Source of the DNA: Mycteria americana
Taxonomy: Eukaryota > Chordata > Aves > Ciconiiformes > Ciconiidae
Assembly: GCF_035582795.1 (NCBI RefSeq)
Contig: NC_134368.1
Location: 372,001-436,000, forward strand
Reading direction: 5' to 3'
Length of the DNA stretch: 64,000 nt
The notes below the pieces were generated by a model. That model did no database searches. It worked only from the letters and a program-made list of their open reading frames with translations, and was not told the origin of the DNA. Each line of letters opens with the position of its first letter. The stretch's first letter is position 1. The position numbers were made by a program, and so were the translations under genes. This document shows positions 36,968 to 47,256 of this stretch, piece by piece.

Positions 36968-39900
36968 ATGGGCGAGGTGGGGGGCGGGAGGAGCTGGGGT
37001 GAACTGGGGTGTACTGGGGTGTACTGGGGTGTACTGGGGTGTGCTGGGGTGTACTGGAGTGTGCTGGGGTGTACTGGGGTGTACTGGGGTGAACTGGGGT
37101 GTACTGGGGTGTGCTGGGGTGTACTGGGGTATACAGGAGTGTACTGGGGTGTACTGCGGTGTGCTGGGATGTACAGGACTGTACTGGGGTGTACTGGGGT
37201 GTGCTGGGATGTACTGGAGTGTACTGGGGTGTACTGGGGTGTACTGGGATGTACTGGGGTGTACTGGGGTGTACAGGAGTGTACTGGGGTGTACTGCGGT
37301 GTGCTGGGATGTACAGGACTGTACTGGGGTGTACTGGGGTGTACTGGGGTGTGCTGGGATGTACTGGAGTGTACTGGGGTGTACTGGGGTGTACTGGGAT
37401 GTACTGGGGTGTGCTGGGGTGTACTGGGGCGTGCTGGGATGTAGTGGGGTGTACTGGAGTGTACTGGGGGCGCTGGGGCGCACTGGGGTGTGCTGGGGTG
37501 TACTGGGGCGTGCTGGGATGTACTGGGGTGTACTGGAGTGTACTGGGGGGTGCTGGGGCGCACTGGGGTGTGCTGGGGTGTACTGGGGCGTGCTGGGATG
37601 TACTGGGGTGTACTGGGGTGTACTGGGGGGTGCTGGGGCGCACTGGGGTGTGCTGGGGTGTACTGGTACTGGGCGTGCTGGGATGAGCGGGGGTACCGGG
37701 GCTGCCATGGGAGCCCCGCGGTGCCGTGTCGGAGCTGCCCCCGCCGTGGCCCGGGGCGCGGCGCCTGCCCCCCCCCCCACTCCCCGGGGTCGCTGCCGGG
37801 CCGGGGGCAGCAGAGCCCGGGGGCCGTGGGGAGGGGGCTCTGTCTCCGGCTGCCCGGCCCCCCGCGAGCGGCCCCCTCCCGCCGCCGGCAGCGTGCCGAG
37901 GCGAGGGCGCGAGGGCGCGAGGGCGCGAGGGCGCGAGGGCTGCCGTCTCTCCGCGCAGAAAACGACCCCCCGGGAGCGGGCGGCCGCCTCCAAGTCGCGC
38001 GGGGAGAAGTCCCGGCCGCCCACCGTCGCCGCCGCCAGAGCCGACGTCGTCCCCGGGCGCCTGCCCGAGGCGGAATGGCTGTCCCTGCTCGCGGCCGAGC
38101 GCGGGGACGGGGACGCCGGGGACGTCCTCGCGGAGCTCTTGGCCCGCGTGATGGACGAGTGCTCCAAAGCCGACGCGGCTCGGCAGGTGAGCGCGCCCCG
38201 ACCCCGCTTTCGGGGGGATCCCGGGCGCCCGGGGCGAGCGCGGGTCCCTCGCAGCCCCCGCGCCGCGGCGCGGGACGGGGCCGAGGGCGCGGGGCGTCAA
38301 GCGGGGCGGGGCGGGGCGGGGGGCTCAGCCCGGCTCCGCCCGCAGCGCGTGCCCTTCGCCGTGGGCCAGGCGCGCGACGCCCTGCTGCGCGTCGCCCAGT
38401 GGCGCTTCCTGGCGCGGGACGAGGGGGAGACGGACCCCGCCGGAGACGGCGCCTGGCAGGAGGACGAGGAGCCCGAGCCCCGCGCCGGGGACTCCTGGGC
38501 GCGGGGCTCCGTTCCCGTCCTGCGCGTCCGTCCGTCCCCGTGCCCGGGCGACGGAGAGGTGAGACGTCCCCCACCCCGCCGTGGCCCCCGGGCAGCCGAG
38601 CTCTTCCCTTCCCTGCGGGGAGCCGGGGCGAGCGAGCCCGCGGGGAAGGGCTGAGCCCGGGCTGCTCCGGGGCCGTGGGACACCCGCCGAGCCCCGGGCC
38701 CGGCCGGGGGGTCCTCCGGGCGCCGCTGCACGGCCCCCGGCGGGGGCACGGCCTCCCCCGAACGCCCCCGAGGGGGCCGGGGGTCCGTGCCGAGGTGGGC
38801 AGGGGGAAGGGGGAGCTCTGCCTTCTTCGCTGGGGCTGCCCTGCGAGGTGCTTGGTTGGTGCCAGCACGGCTCCCTGCTCCGGCGGCGCCGAGGGCCGAG
38901 CCGTCGGCTCCCGCGGGTGAGGAGCCGTGCCCGCGCGGCTCCCGCGCACCGAGGGGGCCGGGGCTGCACCCCCTGCCGGTGCTGGGCCCGGGGAGCAGTT
39001 GCCACCGACACCGAGTCACCCTCGCCGGGCACCTCGACGCCCCGGCCCACACCAGGTCCCCCTTTGCCCCCTCCCGGGCAGGTCTCCGGCGCGCAGGCCT
39101 CTTGCCGGCGTGGAAGGCAGGACCCCCCCGCGGCGGCCGAGGCCGGAGCTCTCCCCACGCGGCCCCTGTGTCCCGGCCAGGTCCCCGCCGCCAGCGCCGT
39201 CCTGCCCGTGCCAGGGCCGTCCTGCCCGGAGCTGCTGCCGGACGAGGCGGCCACCGCTCCCCGTCCCCCTGTTGGAAACCCCCCCCGTGCCCGGCCCCCG
39301 CTGCCTCGGCCGGCCCCGCTCCGCCCGGGGGCACCGGGGCCGGCAGAGGAGGGACGGCGTCCGCTGCGGTCATCCCACAGGGACGCGGAGGGGAGCGGCA
39401 CGGCGGGGGTCGGCGGCCACAGGCCGCCGCTGCCGCCTCCCTCCCGCAGCAGCCCGGCCGGGATCCGGCCAGGGAGGCCCCCGCGCAGCGCGGGGGCGAA
39501 GCAAGAGGGGTCTGGCACCGCCCCGGGGGTCCCCAGGCTGGGCCCCGGCAGCCGGCCCGAGCGCTGGATCAGGCCCCAGGTGGAGGTGCTGGACCCGGGC
39601 GCGGAGGCCAAGCCGCCGGCGCGTCCCCAGGGTGCCCGCTGGCGCGGCCGGGGGCCCGAGCCGGGCAGCGCGCGGCTGCCCCGGGGGCTGGTCGCCGCGG
39701 GGGGGGGACAGCTCCGGCCGCCCACCCCGGGGTCGCTGCAGCCCCCCAGCCCCCTGCCCCGGCCGCTCGGCTCCTTGCTGGACCGCGCTCGGCTGGCCCC
39801 CGGCGTGACCGTCAGACGGGGCGGCGGCGTGAAGCACAGGCTCTGCGTCCCTGCGCACGGCGAGGAGGAGGAGGAGGAGGAGGAGGAGGAGGAGGAGGAG

Positions 39901-40002
39901 GAGGAGACGGCGGAGGCCAAGCGGGACCTGAGACCCATCCGCCCTGCCGTGCCCTTCCTGGCCGCTGCGGCCGGGCAGGGCACGGGCGATGGCGAGCGTT
40001 GA
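36968..40002 (+). CDS. Orthologue of human C2orf81 (uncharacterised protein)
   Basis: Four exons: 36968-36976 (MGE only), 37959-38186, 38346-38558 and 39181-40002, all in phase 0, 423 aa. It is shorter than human C2orf81 (roughly 600 aa). Conserved blocks are KSRPPTV...ADVVPGRLPEAEW, VLAELLARVMDE, VPFAVGQARDALLRVAQWRF followed by LARDEGE, DSWARGSVPVL and, late in the protein, RWIRPQVEVLDP. No enzymatic domain is known for this family. The tiny first exon was chosen because ATG GGC GAG/GTGGGG is in phase and in the promoter; the N-terminus is the least certain part. A glutamate run (about 14 E) near residue 380 is coded by a GAG repeat at 39,864-39,905. The middle region (exon 4) is proline/arginine-rich and poorly conserved. 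Confidence 0.9.
37000..37675. repeat. 10-bp-period minisatellite filling C2orf81 intron 1
   Basis: About 67 tandem copies of the decamer GTACTGGGGT, with variants GTGCTGGGGT, GTACTGGAGT and GTACAGGAGT, keep strict 10-bp spacing for 0.67 kb. Larger blocks of 100-130 bp are duplicated within the array. It starts about 25 bp after the exon 1 donor. Artefactual open frames run through it on both strands. Confidence 0.97.
39864..39905 (+). repeat. Coding (GAG)n microsatellite, polyglutamate in C2orf81
   Basis: Fourteen or so GAG triplets encode an uninterrupted acidic run near the C-terminus. A perfect triplet repeat in a coding exon is likely to be length-polymorphic. Confidence 0.9.
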
Positions 40003-40391
40003 AGGCCGCAGACCCCCGCTCCCCCCCGCGCCCCCGGCAGCAGACCCGCCTGCCCGGCCCCCGATCCCGGCGCTCATCTGCTGGGAAACCGGCTCCAGCA
40101 GCTCCGGGGCCGGGTGCCCGGCGGGTGCTGCCCTCGCCCGCAGCTCAGCGCGGCGGCTGGGCGCTCGAGCTCGGGGAGAGACCCCCCCACCCCCGTCCCA
40201 GGCCGGCTCCTCGCCCGCTGCTTTCGGCACGTTTCCACCCGCCCCCGCGTCCCCGCGAGTTACCGCCGCGAGCGCCAGGTCCGGCGCGGGGCGGGGCACC
40301 GACGCGGTGCCGCGGGGCAGCACGGGCCCTCCCGGCTGTCGGTGAGGCCGGGAGCTCGGTGTCTTTTGCAAGCTCTGCTGAAGAAAACAGA

Positions 40392-40397
40392 AATAAA
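40392..40397 (+). terminator. Polyadenylation signal of C2orf81
   Basis: AATAAA lies about 390 nt after the C2orf81 stop codon. Sequence beyond it (40,400-41,870) is intergenic, GC-rich and has no gene I recognise. Confidence 0.75.
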
Positions 40398-41058
40398 ACA
40401 AAGAGGTTTCTGTCGCTCGGCTCTCGTCCCCTGCCGCAGGCCAGCCCTGCGCCTGTCGCGCCGCGAGCTCCTGCACCGGAGCAGGGGCCGGGAGCGCAGC
40501 CCGCAGCGGCCAACGGAGCCGCCGGCCCTCCGGCACACATCGCACAGCAACCTGCCGTCCGCTTCGCAGCTCGTAGCCGCACGCAGCCCGTACCCTCCAG
40601 CTGATTTGCCACCGAACGAGAAATGAGAGGGATTTAACGGGGTGAAGCGTCTGTCTGGCTTCACCGCCTGAGCTCTCCCTGGGGTTTGCCACCCACCACC
40701 CCGTGTGCCCCCCCGGGCTGCGGCGCTGGCCCAGGTCCCCGCCCTCGGAGGCTCGGCCGCCTCCGAGCCGCTCTGCCTGTGCACCCCGGTGCGGCCGCTG
40801 CCTCCGGCTGCGGCCCCGGCCCGTGGCCCCGGCTCTGCTCCCTGCACCCGAAGCCGCCGGGGCTGGCGGGGCCGAGCCGCCGCAGGGCTGTTCGCCAGCT
40901 CCACCGGCGCTCTGGCTGTTTTCTGTAAAGAACCCGGTTTTGGCTGCCATGGCGTGGGGCGATGCTCAGGGACGGCTGAGCTCATCCGGGGCGGGAGCTC
41001 AGTGCCGGGGAAACGCTGGAGGCTTTCGAGGCCGGGCGGCCGGGGAACGGCAGCAGCT

Positions 41059-41150
41059 TGGAATCACGGGGTCGTTTAGCTTGGAAAAGGCTGTTGAGAT
41101 CACCAAGCGCGACCGCGGCTTGGGGCCAGCGACGCTCGCCCAGTGCCGGA
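41059..41150 (-). mobile_element. CR1 LINE 3'-end fragment, antisense
   Basis: GGAATCACGGGGTCGTTTAG, then CTTGGAAAAGGCTGTTGAGA and TCACCAAGCGCGACC, closely follow the complement of the CR1 3' region common in birds (GAATCATAGAATCATTTAGG..TTGGAAAAGACC..GAGATCAT..GAGTCCAACC). No open frame remains. It is a short 5'-truncated, diverged copy in the C2orf81-SDR spacer. C/T to G/C-biased differences suggest long residence in GC-rich DNA. Confidence 0.75.
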
Positions 41151-41871
41151 GGCTCAGAGGCCGCGGGAGCCCCGGGAAAGCTGGACCCCCCGTTCCCGGG
41201 GGAAGCATCCGTTGAGCTGCTAAACCCCCCCGACGGGGCCGGCTGGAAGGGCCGTGCCTGCGTCCCCAGGCTGCCGGCCTGCTCGGGAGGACGGGGACCT
41301 CGAGCCGGGGCTGCGCCGGCGGGACGTGGTGGGCAGGGTCGGCCCGGACGCCCACCCCGCCGTGAGGCCGCCCCCGGGCTGCAGCCTCCTCCGTCCCCAG
41401 CGCTCTGGGTGCAGCGCGGCACAGCGGGGTCCCTCGCTGGGGCTGCCCCCCGTCCCGGGGAGCCCCTCCGGCAGGTCCCCGCTCCCGCGGGGCTGCGGCC
41501 GCGGCCCTGGCTCGTGGCCGAGCGTCCCCGCGGGGCAGGACGGGGACCGTGGGGCATCGCCCCTCCTGCAGCGGCTGCCCCGGGGCCGGCGGGGGGGGTC
41601 CCTGGCCGGCGCGGGTGAGCAGCACAAGGGACGCGTGGCTCAGCCTCCTGCCCGCGCTGCCCCTCCTGAGGTACGAGCCCGGCCCGCCGCTCTCCTGCCT
41701 CCGTCCCTCCTCGGCTCCCGGAGGGAGCGGGAAGGGACCGCGCTGCGCCGGGGCTGCCAGGCTGGGCGAAGGTCCTCGGCCGACCTCTGGCCCCAGCCGG
41801 ACTCTGTCCCCCGGCCACACCCCAGTGCCCCACACAGCCCCTGCACCCCGGCCGGACCCCGCACCCCGGCC

Positions 41872-44800
41872 ATGGAGCTGCTGAGCGCCTGCAGCCACCC
41901 GTGCTGGCCCCTGCTCGCGCTGCTCCTGGGGCTGCTCCTCTGGGCCGGGAGGAGGCGTGCCTGGGACCCCCGCAAGTGCCCCACCGACCTGACCGGCAAG
42001 ACGGTGATCGTCACCGGAGCCAACAGCGGTGAGCGGGGACTGGTGGCAGGGGAGCACGCGGGCTGCGGGGGTCGGGATGGGGCTGGGGGGGTGCAGGACC
42101 CTTGGCTGCAGGGCCGGGGAGGTGCAGGACGCGGGGGCAGGGCTGCGGGTCCTGCCCGGCCACCGGTCCCAGCCAGCCACCCTCCGTTCGTGCCGGAGCC
42201 AGGGGAGGCGGCCGCTCCCCGCTCCCCAGGGATGGAGAAGGGGCCGGCGCACACGCACGGGCGACGGCGTGACGGCACGGTGCCGTGGGGTGACCCACAG
42301 GGACACGGGCCCCTCCTCTCCAGCTGCCGAACCACAGCCCCTGCTTCGGCGCTGCGAGCGGCCGCAGGAGCGGCCGGCGGCCGGTTCCTGGGCGTGCACG
42401 ACGCGCTCCCGGCACCCTGCGCCCACGGTACGCTCACGCCGGGTGCCCTCAGACGTCTCCTGCACCACGCTGACCGCCGGCCTCTGCGCCGCACGCTCGG
42501 GAGCCGGTGCCCGGCGAGCCGCCCCGGCTGGCCGGCATCCTCTGCCCCGCTGGGCTCTGGGCAGCCCCTGCCCAGCCCCTCGGCCGGACTCTGCCCCAGC
42601 GGGGTTAACGACCGGCAGCCAAGGCCACCGGGCTGCCGGCCGCCCTGGGCACCACGCGGCGCCGGAGCCGGAGCCGCACGCCAGGGACGGGGTCGCTGCT
42701 CCCGCCTGCGTCCTGTTGCGAAGGACGGGGTCAGGGCCGGCACAGCCGGGGCAGCGGGACCCGCGGGGCCGGGGTGCCGCGGGGTCCGTGCGTCGGGGTT
42801 GGGGCGTCCCCTCGCACGCAGGGCACTGGGGTGTCCCTCCGCGTGCCCGGGGACGGGATGGCCCCACGTCTGCCGGGTGCCCCCGCCCCGGTGCCCGTCA
42901 TTGCCCGCCGTGCGGGGGCACCGATGCAGAGCGGTGCTGGCACGGCGCAGCCGGGTGGGTTCGGTGGCCGTGGCCGTGGCAGCCGTCCTGCCTGCGTGGC
43001 CTGGGTTGAGCCACCGACCGAGCTGCAGTGAGCCGCCACCACCAGCTCCTTCCCGCACCCCGCGGTGGCCATCCTGCCTCGTCCCCGTCCCCGTCCCCGT
43101 CCCCGCACACGGAGCGGGGAGCCCGGCCCCGGGGTTCCTGCCCCACTGCCCCCCGCCGGCACCCCCAGCTCCAGCGCTGGGGCCCCCTGCGTTCGGCGCC
43201 GGGCTCCAGGCAGCAGCTGAGCTGCCCGGGACGGTGTCCCCCTCCGTTGTCCTGCGCTGCTCCCGGGGCTGCCCGGACCCTGGGGCCGGGGACACGGACC
43301 CCCGGGGACCCCCCGCCGCTGGGACCCGGTGGGGATCAGCCCGCGCCCGCTCCGTGCGCTGCAGGGATTGGCAAGTACGTGGCCCTGGACCTGGCGCGCA
43401 GGAATGCCCGCACCATCCTGGCGTGCCGGAGCCGGGAACAGGGCCAGGCAGCGGTGGAGGAGATCCGGGCGGCCACCGGCAACCCCGCGGTGCTGCTGCG
43501 GCTGCTGGACACCGGCTCGCTGGCCTCCGTGCGTGCGTTTGCCCAGGCCGTGCTGCGGGAGGAGAAGCGGCTGGACGTGCTGGTGAACAACGCTGGCCTC
43601 ACCGGTACGCACCGGCGTCGGGGCCGGGCGCCTGCTGCCCCCGTCCCAGCCCCGGCCGGGGTCCGGCTCCCCGTCCCGCTGCGGCGGGCGACGCCTGCCC
43701 GGCTCCCGGCCCCACGGCGCCCCGCGCTCCCCTCTTCCAGGGCTGCCCTTCACCGTCACGCCGGAGGGGCTGGAGCAGACCTTCGCCACCAACTACCTGG
43801 GCCCGTTCCTGCTCACCAACCTGCTGCTGGGTGAGCGCGGGGGCTGCCGGGGCCGGGGGGTCCGGGGGACCCCTCCCTGCTCACCCCCTGCTCCGCGCAG
43901 ACCTCCTGAAGGCGTCGGCACCCGCCCGTGTCGTCAACGTCTCGTCCTTCCGGCACAGCGCGGGCACTGCCGACGGCCGCTACCTCACCGGGCAGGCGCG
44001 GCTTGGCGGCTTCGATGCCGCCTACAACAGCACCAAGCTGATGAACGTCCTCTTCACCGCCGAGCTGGCGCGGCGCCTGCAGGGCACAGGTGGGTGCCGG
44101 GCTGAGCCGTGCCGTGCCGTGCCGTGCCACGCCGTGCGCGGCCGTGCCGTGCCATGCTGTACTGTCCCTTGCCGTGCCATGCCGTCCCACACAATGCCCA
44201 GCCGTACCCTGCCGAGCCGAGCCGTGCCACGCCACGCCGTGCCATGCAGCTCCCCCCCGGGGCCATCTGCCTGTCCCAACCACCCCGTGCCGCCGTGCCA
44301 CGACGCAGGGGCTGCGCGACGGGGCTGAGGGGTCTTGGCCCTGGTAGAAACCCCCCCGGGGCCCCCCACGCGCCGCGGGGCCGGGACGGCCCTGCCCAGG
44401 GGTGGCCGCGTCCCCTGGGGCGGCCCCGGTGCCGGGGCACGGGGGAGCCCCCGCTCTGAGGCCGGGCTCGGGGCTGCTCCCGCTGCTCCAGGAGGGACGG
44501 CAACGAGGGATTCGGGTCCCGGAGCAGCGACCGGGGCGGGAGCGGGGCCCCGCCCGTGCCGGGGTCCCCGCGGCCCCCAGCCCTGCCCCCCGGCACGGTG
44601 CTGACGGTGCGGCTCGGCAGGGGTGACCGCCAACGCCCTGAGCCCCGGCTTGGTGAGCACCAACATCATGCGCCACTTCGGCTGGGCCGTCCAGGCGCTC
44701 CTCATCCTCATCCGCCCCTTCATAAAGGTGAGCGGGGGCAGGCGGCCGGGCCGGACCCTGCTTGGCCCCCCCCCCCCCCCCCCCGTCCCACGGCCCCGGG

Positions 44801-45034
44801 GGGCGGCCGGGCCCCCTCCTCACCCCCCTTCGCCCGCAGTCGGCGGAGCAGGGGGCCGTCAGCACCATTTACTGCGCCGTCTCGGAGGAGGTCTCGGGCA
44901 TCACGGGCAAGTACTTCGACAGCAACTGCGGGCTGGCGCTGCCCTCCGTGGCCGCCCGCGACGCCGGCCTCGCTCGCAAGCTCTGGGAGGAGTCGGAGCG
45001 GCTGACGGGGCTCGCCGACGGCCTCCGGCACTGA
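41872..45034 (+). CDS. Retinol dehydrogenase-like short-chain dehydrogenase (SDR7C type)
   Basis: Six exons (41872-42028, 43365-43604, 43741-43830, 43901-44089, 44621-44727, 44840-45034) total 978 nt, 325 aa, in phase. Residues 10-26 form a hydrophobic N-terminal membrane anchor ([16 protein letters not shown]) followed by basic residues. The Rossmann cofactor motif TGANSGIG is at 48-55, and NNAG at 127-130. The catalytic serine lies in NVSS (about 177-178), with Y204 and K208 in YNSTK. This is the architecture of the RDH11-14/DHRS13 group, which reduce retinal or lipid aldehydes with NADPH at the ER or mitochondria. Cofactor and substrate are inferred from the family. The C-terminus ([12 protein letters not shown]-like, [25 protein letters not shown]) also fits. 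The exact orthologue cannot be named. No gene of this type lies between C2orf81 and DCTN1 in human as far as I know. Confidence 0.9.
43083..43105. repeat. (GTCCCC)n microsatellite in SDR intron 1
   Basis: About four perfect GTCCCC hexamers lie in the 1.3-kb first intron of the SDR gene. Confidence 0.7.
44098..44250. repeat. GCCGTGCC simple repeat in SDR intron 4
   Basis: Degenerate 5-bp units (GCCGT, GCCAT, GCCAC) run for 150 bp right after the donor at 44089. It resembles the CACGG repeat in the drebrin-like intron. Confidence 0.8.
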
Positions 45035-45374
45035 GCCGGCGTCGGCTCCGCGTGGGGACGTGGCGGTGGCTGTGCCACCCAGCGCTACCAGCCGCCGTGC
45101 CGGGGTCCCCGCAGCTCCCCGGGACACGGGGCCAGATGCTGCCAGGGGGACGCCGGGGCCGGCGCCACGCGGGTGGAGGGCAGCCAGCGCCGGGGCGCGG
45201 GGAGCTGCCCCAGCCGCGGCGGTGCCGGCACCCCGAAGCGCAGCAGAGGAGGGTCGCCCTGCCTGAACCAGCCCCGCAGCCCCTTCCCAAAAGGGAGAGC
45301 GGCCACAGGGCCCAGCCGCGCCAGGACAGCTGCCGTGAGGGCGTAGACCGTGCCGCCGGCCGCGGTGTAACTCC

Positions 45375-45383
45375 TTTATTAAA
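45375..45383. terminator. Overlapping polyadenylation signals of the SDR (+) and LRR (-) genes
   Basis: TTTATTAAA reads ATTAAA on the plus strand (45378-45383, about 345 nt after the SDR stop). On the minus strand it reads AATAAA (45380-45375, only about 27 nt after the LRR stop codon). The hexamers share three bases, so both convergent transcripts should end within the same few tens of bases. Confidence 0.75.
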
Positions 45384-45406
45384 GAGCCCTGTGCAGCCAG
45401 CGCCGG

Positions 45407-47246
45407 CTACTCCCAGGCGATGTCCAGGTCCAGCCGCTGCTTCCGCACCGCCTGCAGGAAGCCGTCGTAGTCCCGCCGGCGGATGTCCCGGCAGCGGGAC
45501 AGGTCCAGGCGGCGCAGGCGGCCCTCGGAGGCCAGCAGCAGCCACGCGGTCCGGCTGGACACCCGGCTCTCGGCCAGCGAGAGCTCCTGCAGCTCAAGCA
45601 GGGGCGGCCCCGGCGCCGCCAGCGCCGTCTCGAACACCGAGTCCAGCGGGAAGGGGATGCCGAGCAGGCGGAGGGTCCGCAGGCGCGGGGCGCGGCACAG
45701 CAGCGAGGTCAGCGTGGCCCGCAACGCCAGCCCGTGCCGGGCCGGGAAGGCGCCGGCGGCGTCGGCCAGGGCCAGCGAGAAGCTCTGGAGCTGGGGGAGG
45801 CCGCGGGGCAGCAGGTCGGTGGCCCAGCAGGGCGGCTCGGCCGGGGTCTCCCCGTCGGCGTCGGCGTCCGGCGGGGCGTGCAGCTCGGCGCTGAAGGCCC
45901 GCAGGCCGGGGCAGCTGGCGAGCAGGGCGGCCGGGGCGAGCTCGTCCCGGCAGCAGAAGCCGTGCAGGGCCAGGGTCTGCAGGCGGGGGCCCAGGCTCCG
46001 CGCCAGCGGCAGCACCTCCGCCAGCGCCCGGCCGCGCCGCCCGGCACAGCCCAGCGTCAGCCGGGCCAGGCGGCCCCAGCCCAGCAGCTCCCAGCCGCCC
46101 GCCAGGCCCGGGCCGTCCCCCAGCCACACGCAGACCTCCTCGGCCCGGGGACAGACGGCGCGGACGGCGGCCAGGGCGGGCTCCTCCACCTCCTCCACCC
46201 GCCGCAGGGGCAGGGTGAGCCGGGGGCCCCCCGGGGCAGCCCCCCGCAGCCGCGCCAGCTCCCCCAGCGAGGGGAAGCCCTCGGCGTCGCCCGTGCCGTC
46301 CAGCTGCCGCCCGTGGAGGAGGCGGAGGGCGTCCGGCACGGCGCCGTGGGCCAGGAACTCCAGGCGCGGCAGGGCCAGCAGCAGGAAGGCCAGCGCCGCC
46401 GCCGCGCCGCCGTCCCCCGCGGGCTCCAGGCCGCGGGCCAGCAGGACGCGGAGCGCGGGGCAGCAGAGGGACCGCGCCAGCGGGTCGTAGGCCAGGTGCC
46501 GCAGGGCGCGCGGGGACGCCTTCTTGCAGCGGGACACGTCCAGCTCCTGCAGGCGCCGGCAGCGGGAGCCCACGGCCGAGAGCACCCGGACGTCGGCCTG
46601 CGTCTCCGCCAGCCCCAGCCGGCTCAGCTGCGGCAGCTCCTCCGCCAGGTCCACCAGCACGTCCGCCGACAGCCGGCCGCAGCCGTGCAGGTCCAGGGAG
46701 CTCAGGCTCTGCCGCCGGCACACGGAGCCCCCTCAGCAGGGCGGGGCGGAGGGGACCCCCGCGCCCCTCCGCCCCCCCCGCACCCCCCCTCGGAGGGCGG
46801 GCGCCCCCGGCCCCGCGCGCCCCCGGCCCGCTGACCTCGCAGCGCAGGGCGACGAGCCGGCCGATGGCGTTGCTGACGAGGCCGGGGCAGGGGCGCAGGC
46901 TCAGCTCCCGCAGGTGAGGCAGCAGGAGCAGGTGCAGCGCTGCCCGCGTCAGGCGCCGGCTCTCGCCCAGCAGCCGGATCAGGTCCTGCACCAAGCTGCC
47001 GGCTGCGGAGGGGCCGGGGCTCAGCCGGAGAGACCCGGCGCCGCTCGCCCGCGCTCCTCCGCCTCGCGGAGGGGGCCCCAGACCCTGCGCCTCACCCAGG
47101 TCGTTGAAGGGGCCCATGACGAAGCGGAACTCGTACTCGTCCAGGTAGTTCTCGCTGTAGTCCTTCACCCAGACGCTCTGCATGTGCCGGGCCAGGCTCT
47201 GCAGGCAGAGGCTGCCCAGCGCCGGCACCTCCTTCCTCCTGGGCAT
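45407..47246 (-). CDS. Leucine-rich-repeat protein, unnamed
   Basis: Three coding exons (47246-47096, 47002-46836, 46708-45407) total 1,620 nt, 539 aa, in phase. The start MPRRKEVPALGSLCLQSLAR follows a GCAG acceptor, so a 5' non-coding exon is expected; a GTAAGT donor on this strand at 49046-49041 is the best candidate. The protein has a helical N-terminus (CLQSLARHMQSVWVKDYSEN) and then repeated LxxLxLxxC/N units (LRELSLRPCPGL, LSSLDLHGCGRLSADVL, LQELDVSRCKK, LQTLALHGFCC, LRRLDLSRCRDI). These resemble the cysteine-type LRRs of F-box/LRR, AMN1 and zyg-11/zer-1 substrate adaptors. I see no F-box, signal peptide or membrane segment. A substrate-adaptor role is only a guess from the repeat type. 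It ends ...LDLDIAWE. The gene is convergent with the SDR gene and divergent from the presumed DCTN1 promoter. I do not recognise a named orthologue. Confidence 0.8.
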
Positions 47247-47256
47247 CCGGCTGCTG

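Noticed and set aside
36069-38949. Long minus-strand frames of the type TPQYTPVHPS
   Set aside because: These translate the decamer array in C2orf81 intron 1 and adjoining CpG-island DNA; true exons of both flanking genes lie in other frames.
41254-44328. Plus-strand frame of about 1,000 codons across the SDR gene
   Set aside because: It reads through introns; the SDR exons with correct phases explain the coding signal.
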